Assembly: GCA_016873595.1 (NCBI GenBank)
Contig: VGWZ01000017.1
Location: 1-15,949 of the forward strand
Direction: 5' to 3'
Source of the DNA: Nitrospira sp.
Lineage (GTDB): Bacteria > Nitrospirota > Thermodesulfovibrionia > Thermodesulfovibrionales > SM23-35
DNA length: 15,949 nucleotides
Shown one piece after another: positions 12,933 through 15,949 of the stretch. The position numbers and the translations under genes are program-made. Every line of letters begins with the position of its first letter. Positions within the stretch are counted from its first letter, which is position 1. A model generated the notes under the pieces. That model was not told where the DNA came from. It ran no database searches and saw only the letters and a program-made list of their open reading frames with translations.

Positions 12933-14045
12933 TTATATCAGCAGTTTCAGTAACTGGTCAGCAAATAACGCTATAACTCCAAACATCAAGTGAAGCTTAA
13001 CTTTTTTATCTCCACGCACCATTACAGTTCTACCGCCAAACTCATCTTTCAATCTGCTATTAAATCTCTCCGATGCTGTCCGCTCGTTATACCTAAGGGC
13101 CTCAGCAGGTGACATTGGTATCGCACTTCCACGGCGAGGATTCTTGTCTATTATCGGCACATGACCTAATGCTTTGCTCACTTCGTATATCGGCCCTGCA
13201 TCGTATGCGGAATCCATCAAATCATATAAATAAGTCACTCTCTTTGTTGCCATCTTCATCATCGGTATTGCTACTTGACTGTCATGTAATGACGCTGATG
13301 TTAATACTGTTGTAATAGGGAATCCACTATCCGTCACATCAACATGAAACTTGTAACCTATCCATGTCTCCTTATATCCCTGTGCGTTAACTTTGCACCC
13401 TACATCACAAAACTTTGGTATACTCCTTAGTGCCTCAGAAGGTGTCTGATTGACCTGTATTTTTATCCTGCTGTCTTCCTTATCTTCCCTGACTTCTTTC
13501 CTTTTAGGCCTACCTTTCTTTTTCGGTCCTGCTTTTCTTTCCTTCTTTTCTTCCTTCTCTTTTTTAGGTCTTTCGTTGCCTTCTATTGCTGTTGAATCTC
13601 TCGATATATGCCCTATTAACTCCTCTGAAAGATGTTCCTCTATCAATGCCTTGTGCACTTTGTCTCCCAATTCACTCTCTGTAAATTCTCCAAATGCTCT
13701 TGAAAATGTAGCTTCCGATGGTATATCACTCTTTTTCACAAATCCACATATCATCCTTAAGTTCGGCATCGTGTGAAGTGATTCTATTAATGCCTTCGTT
13801 GTCGGATAGTTATACACTGCCTTCGCTACAAATGCCCTCGCTATGGCATGCCTATCCTCTAACGGTCGCCCCATCCATTGATATAAATGCGATGTTACAT
13901 ATCTCTCTACCTCTACTGTCTCTAATATCATTATCAATCGCTTCTGCTTCTCTGTTATCGGGTCCATAAAACATCTCTTAAGATGTGGAAATAAATCCTC
14001 TTGTATTTTTGTCCTTAACCATGATATCTTTTCAATAAGTCTCAT
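12933..14045 (-). CDS. DDE transposase with YREK signature
   Basis: This 370-residue transposase should cut and join the IS ends. The N-terminal part (about 30-140) is helical with the DUF772-like pattern (AIARAFVAKAVYNYPTTKALI, ATFSRAFGEF). The catalytic domain has Asp150 (SRDSTAIEG), Asp278 (LMDSAYDAG) and Glu326. Tyr319, Arg322, Glu326 and Lys333 match the Y-(2)-R-(3)-E-(6)-K motif of the IS4 superfamily. A highly charged Lys/Glu insertion at about 158-192, with an AT-hook-like KKKGRPKRK, probably binds DNA. The ATG at 14043-14045 follows AGGAG. The protein looks intact. IS4-related, IS5-like and IS1182-like families are all possible; I do not assign one. Confidence 0.9.
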   Translation of the reverse strand: MRLIEKISWLRTKIQEDLFPHLKRCFMDPITEKQKRLIMILETVEVERYVTSHLYQWMGRPLEDRHAIARAFVAKAVYNYPTTKALIESLHTMPNLRMICGFVKKSDIPSEATFSRAFGEFTESELGDKVHKALIEEHLSEELIGHISRDSTAIEGNERPKKEKEEKKERKAGPKKKGRPKRKEVREDKEDSRIKIQVNQTPSEALRSIPKFCDVGCKVNAQGYKETWIGYKFHVDVTDSGFPITTVLTSASLHDSQVAIPMMKMATKRVTYLYDLMDSAYDAGPIYEVSKALGHVPIIDKNPRRGSAIPMSPAEALRYNERTASERFNSRLKDEFGGRTVMVRGDKKVKLHLMFGVIALFADQLLKLLI

Positions 14046-14100
14046 AGGCTCTCCTCTTTGTAGAATTTTTGTTCTGAATATTTTACTCTAAGGAGAGCCT
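14046..14100 (-). promoter_or_regulatory. Hairpin that can hide the transposase ribosome-binding site
   Basis: AGGCTCTCCT (14046-14055) and AGGAGAGCCT (14091-14100) are perfect 10-bp inverted repeats separated by 35 bases. In the transposase message the downstream arm contains the Shine-Dalgarno AGGAG and ends directly at the ATG, so long read-through transcripts would have it sequestered. A possible -10 (TAAAAT, 14080-14085 on the minus strand) would start transcripts inside the loop, without the upstream arm. This resembles the protection of IS10 and IS50 transposase genes from external transcription. Confidence 0.6.
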
Positions 14101-14130
14101 TAAATACTCAATAAATTACCTCATTTTATG

Positions 14131-14148
14131 ACTTTTGCAAGAGCCTCA
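14131..14148 (-). repeat. IS terminal inverted repeat, right
   Basis: ACTTTTGCAAGAGCCTCA is the exact inverse of the left end at 12742-12759. The promoter of the DUF134 gene begins 35 bases outside it. Confidence 0.9.
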
Positions 14149-14182
14149 CATATAAAACATACCTGTTTATTCCATTTTTTTC

Positions 14183-14211
14183 TTGAAAAATTATGAGCAT
14201 ATGCTTATAAT
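14183..14211 (+). promoter_or_regulatory. Promoter with overlapping palindromic operator of the DUF134 cluster
   Basis: -35 TTGAAA (14183-14188) and -10 TATAAT (14206-14211) have the ideal 17-base spacing. Between and across them lies a 20-bp palindrome, TTATGAGCATATGCTTATAA (14191-14210), symmetric at 18 of 20 positions with a perfect core AGCATATGCT. A protein bound there would block the -10, so this is a likely repressor site, probably for the DUF134 protein encoded directly downstream. Confidence 0.75.
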
Positions 14212-14240
14212 TAAACACGAAAAGGAGGGTACCTTTTTAA

Positions 14241-14714
14241 ATGTCGAGGCCGGTATGTCTTAGACGAGTTGGATGTTTTCCTGAAAGCAACTATTTCAAG
14301 CCGAGGGGAATACCACTCTCTATGTTAGAAGAGATTATCTTAACGGTGGATGAATTTGAAGCGATAAGGCTCTCTGATTTTGCGGGTTTCTATCAGGAAC
14401 AGGCAGCAAAAAGGATGAACATCTCCCGCCAGACATTTGGCAGGATAATTGAGTCTGCCCATAAAAAGGTCGCTGAGGCACTGGTTAAAGGTAAGGCATT
14501 AAAGATTGAAGGAGGTGTAATTGAAATGGCTGAAACAAGAAAATTCAGATGCAGTGACTGCAATCATACCTGGGATATTCCCTATGGAACAGGCAGGCCC
14601 GCAGATTGTCCTTCCTGTAAAGGCAAGAACATTCACAGAACTGATGAGGATAAAGGATATGCTAAAGTGAGCATTCGCCAACGTCGCTGTGGTTGTCAAA
14701 GAACACAGAAATGA
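14241..14714 (+). CDS. DUF134 family HTH regulator with C-terminal zinc ribbon
   Basis: This 157-residue protein belongs to DUF134 (UPF0251), putative DNA-binding proteins. The conserved start is SRPVCLRRVGCFPESNYFKP (2-21), followed by LTVDEFEAIRLSDFAGFYQEQAAKRMNISRQTFGRII-type sequence (34-70). That stretch holds a sigma-like helix-turn-helix (about 50-72). An added C-terminal zinc ribbon uses Cys104, Cys107, Cys123 and Cys126, and the tail has a Cys-x-Cys (150, 152), so metal or redox sensing is plausible. The Shine-Dalgarno AAAGGAGGG is strong, although 12 bases from the ATG and partly in a short AAAAGG/CCTTTT stem. It leads the cluster with NifX-like, CGGC and OsmC genes, and the palindrome at 14191-14210 is its probable site. 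Confidence 0.85.
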   Translation: MSRPVCLRRVGCFPESNYFKPRGIPLSMLEEIILTVDEFEAIRLSDFAGFYQEQAAKRMNISRQTFGRIIESAHKKVAEALVKGKALKIEGGVIEMAETRKFRCSDCNHTWDIPYGTGRPADCPSCKGKNIHRTDEDKGYAKVSIRQRRCGCQRTQK

Positions 14715-14760
14715 AGCGATAAGAAAGATTTAAAAATATCGAACAAAAGGAGGAACAGGG

Positions 14761-15141
14761 ATGAAAGTATGTTTTCCGGTTTTAAAACCTGAAGGTCTTG
14801 AGAGTGAGGTTTACGGACATTTTGGCTCTGCGCCTGTATTCATTGTTGTTGAGACTGGTAAAAATAATTGCACAATCATCACGAACAAAGACCAGCATCA
14901 TGCTCACGGTCAATGTAGTCCGATGAAGGCATTGAATAATCATAAGGTTGATGCGATTGTAGTTGGAGGGATAGGTGCAGGTGCACTGAGCAGGTTAAAC
15001 CAATTGGGGATAAGGGTTTTTCAAGCTCAGGCGATGACTGTGAAAGAAAATATTTCGTTATTAGAAGCTCAAAATTTGCCCGAGTTTACACTGCAGCAGT
15101 GCTGTAGCGGGCATATCAATCAATCAGGGTGCAGACATTGA
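14761..15141 (+). CDS. NifX/NafY-type dinitrogenase iron-molybdenum cofactor domain protein
   Basis: This 126-residue single-domain protein belongs to the family that binds FeMo-co or other metal-sulfur clusters (NifX, NafY, the C-terminal part of NifB). Typical features are the start MKVCFPV, the GHFGSAPVFIVVE stretch (19-31), and the VDAIVVGGIGAGALSRLNQLGIRVF fold core (63-87). Possible ligands are His46, His47, His49 and Cys52 in DQHHAHGQC, plus a Cys/His-rich tail (CCSG at 114-117, GCRH at 123-126). No other nif genes are in view; such proteins are common in anaerobes outside nitrogen fixation and are often next to DUF134 genes, as here. Shine-Dalgarno AAAGGAGG is excellent. The actual cofactor is unknown. 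Confidence 0.85.
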   Translation: MKVCFPVLKPEGLESEVYGHFGSAPVFIVVETGKNNCTIITNKDQHHAHGQCSPMKALNNHKVDAIVVGGIGAGALSRLNQLGIRVFQAQAMTVKENISLLEAQNLPEFTLQQCCSGHINQSGCRH

Positions 15142-15187
15142 AAAGATTATGTCTGTAAAAACTAAATGATACTTAAAGGAGGGTTCC

Positions 15188-15556
15188 ATGTCAAAGAAGA
15201 GGATTGCTATAATAGCATGCAAAAACATTAAGGGCATAAGTTGTGTCGGTGGCTGTCTTAAGTGTTTTAAGGGGATAGCAGAGAAGGCAGGAGAGTATGA
15301 AAGGTGGAAGGACTACGATGTGGAAGTCATTGGGATGGATGACTGCGGAGGCTGTCCTGGCGTAATTATGCCAAAGGTAGCGCTTATGGTGGATATGGGT
15401 AAATTGTATGAAAGGGATTTCGATGCCCTTCACCTCGGAACCTGTTTGATGAAGGCAGTACAGACTGCCAAATGTCCGATTGATGCTGAGGATTTGAAAA
15501 AGAAAATCGAGTCCAAGTTTCAGAAAGAGGTTATCCTGGGCACACATCCTTATTAG
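15188..15556 (+). CDS. CGGC-domain cysteine-rich protein
   Basis: The 122-residue protein matches the CGGC domain, a putative metal-binding family of anaerobes. It starts with a beta strand (KRIAIIAC), then Cys11, Cys19, Cys23 and Cys26 (SCVGGCLKCF) and the diagnostic DDCGGCPG with Cys53 and Cys56. Further cysteines are Cys86 (LGTC) and Cys96 (KCP). Eight cysteines in 122 residues and no signal peptide suggest a cytoplasmic metal or iron-sulfur protein. The biochemical function of the family is not established. It follows the NifX-like gene by 46 bases with a strong AAAGGAGGG site and is probably co-transcribed. Confidence 0.85.
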   Translation: MSKKRIAIIACKNIKGISCVGGCLKCFKGIAEKAGEYERWKDYDVEVIGMDDCGGCPGVIMPKVALMVDMGKLYERDFDALHLGTCLMKAVQTAKCPIDAEDLKKKIESKFQKEVILGTHPY

Positions 15557-15599
15557 TTTGGAGAAGTTATGGATTAATAAGTAAAGGAGGGTTGAATAT

Positions 15600-15949
15600 A
15601 TGGAAGAAAAAGAGATTGAAGATCTTGATGAATCCTTAAAAGGTTACAAGGAAAAAATACCTCTTGTAAGTAGAGCCTTTTTGACATGGGAAAAGGATAC
15701 GGTCTTTACGGGTAGGATGCCTGGTTGTTTAGTTGATTATGACCCCACGAGAAAAGAGGGATGCGTGCCAACCGATACCCTTCTGGTGAGCATCGCAGGT
15801 TGTCTTGCAATAGATGTGGTCACATTTCTCAGGAAGATGAAAGTAGAGATTACAAGTTTTGAGATAGAAATTTCAGGAGAGAGAAATCCCACACCGCCTC
15901 AATACTTCAAATCTGTAGATATGGCAATTCGCATATCAGGGAAAGACAT
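15600..15949 (+). CDS. OsmC-family protein (partial, runs off the window)
   Basis: From the ATG at 15600, after AAAGGAGGG, 116 codons are open to the window end. The sequence MEEKEIEDLDESLKGY, then SRAFLTWEKDTVFTGRMPGC, and PTDTLLVSIAGCLAIDVVTFLRKM is the OsmC/YhfA pattern, including the conserved Cys of the AGC motif on the central helix. The usual upstream reactive Cys position in this subgroup is replaced by the Pro-Thr-Asp-Thr stretch, as in YhfA-like members. OsmC proteins reduce organic peroxides or act on other thiol-reactive compounds; the substrate of this subgroup is unknown. It is the fourth gene of the DUF134 cluster. The C-terminus is not visible. Confidence 0.85.
   Translation, partial: MEEKEIEDLDESLKGYKEKIPLVSRAFLTWEKDTVFTGRMPGCLVDYDPTRKEGCVPTDTLLVSIAGCLAIDVVTFLRKMKVEITSFEIEISGERNPTPPQYFKSVDMAIRISGKD

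Larger units (their letters stand above)
12742..14148. mobile_element. Insertion sequence, 1407 bp, IS4-superfamily type
   Basis: The ends are perfect 18-bp terminal inverted repeats: TGAGGCTCTTGCAAAAGT at 12742-12759 and its exact complement at 14131-14148. The element carries one full-length transposase (minus strand), a structured leader upstream of it, and about 170 bases of gene-free DNA downstream (12760-12932). No matching target-site duplication is visible: the flanks are ACT and ACA-like on the two sides. Intact ends and transposase suggest a fairly recent or still active copy. It sits between the zinc operon and the DUF134 cluster and disrupts no recognisable gene. Confidence 0.9.

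Noticed and set aside
13450..13969. Plus-strand open frames opposite the transposase
   Set aside because: Low-complexity Ser/Leu/Phe translations of the complement of the charged transposase region; no ribosome-binding sites.
12742..14148. Firm assignment of the IS to a named family
   Set aside because: The YREK motif supports the IS4 superfamily, but length, charged insertion and lack of target duplication do not let me choose between IS4-related, IS5-like and IS1182-like groups by eye.

Overview
The window comes from a Gram-negative bacterium of moderate-to-low GC. An outer-membrane porin-like protein, a lipoprotein remnant and a c-di-AMP synthase operon occur together. The mix (cdaA-ybbR-glmM followed by comEC, a DUF134/NifX-type/CGGC/OsmC cluster, a 'GFRGxxWG' lipoprotein family, and a dispersed intergenic palindrome) would fit Nitrospirota or a deltaproteobacterial-type anaerobe. 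No rRNA or other strict taxonomic marker is present, so this is inference.

Region 1 (1-2572) is a small, decayed integrative element in the initiator tRNA gene. The intact tRNA-fMet (2496-2572, minus strand) and a displaced copy of its 3' half (204-251) form a perfect 48-bp direct repeat. Between them lie candidate integrase arm sites, an orphan terminator, a DinJ/YafQ-type toxin-antitoxin pair with its own promoter and operator, a broken lipoprotein gene, and a tyrosine integrase whose N-terminus and start codon are gone.

Region 2 (2708-7795) is one tightly overlapping housekeeping operon: diadenylate cyclase (cdaA), YbbR/CdaR-type regulator, phosphoglucosamine mutase (glmM) and the DNA-uptake channel comEC. 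It links c-di-AMP signalling with cell-wall precursor synthesis. An intergenic palindromic repeat (7833-7928) follows.

Region 3 (7996-12716) looks like a complete zinc-acquisition operon: a Fur-family regulator (probably Zur) behind a promoter with a Fur-type palindrome, a small His/Cys-rich membrane protein, a porin with an N-terminal coiled coil and His-rich segments, then ZnuA, ZnuC and ZnuB. It would move zinc across the outer membrane without an obvious TonB receptor and then across the inner membrane by the ABC transporter.

Region 4 (12742-14148) is an intact-looking IS with perfect 18-bp terminal inverted repeats. Its DDE transposase carries the YREK signature, and a hairpin covers the transposase ribosome-binding site.

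Region 5 (14183-15949) is a cluster behind a near-consensus promoter overlapped by a 20-bp palindrome: a DUF134 HTH/zinc-ribbon regulator, a NifX/NafY-type cofactor-binding protein, a Cys-rich CGGC-domain protein and an OsmC-family protein cut by the window end. All four genes have unusually strong Shine-Dalgarno sequences. Metal, sulfur or redox homeostasis is the likely theme, but the exact role is unknown.
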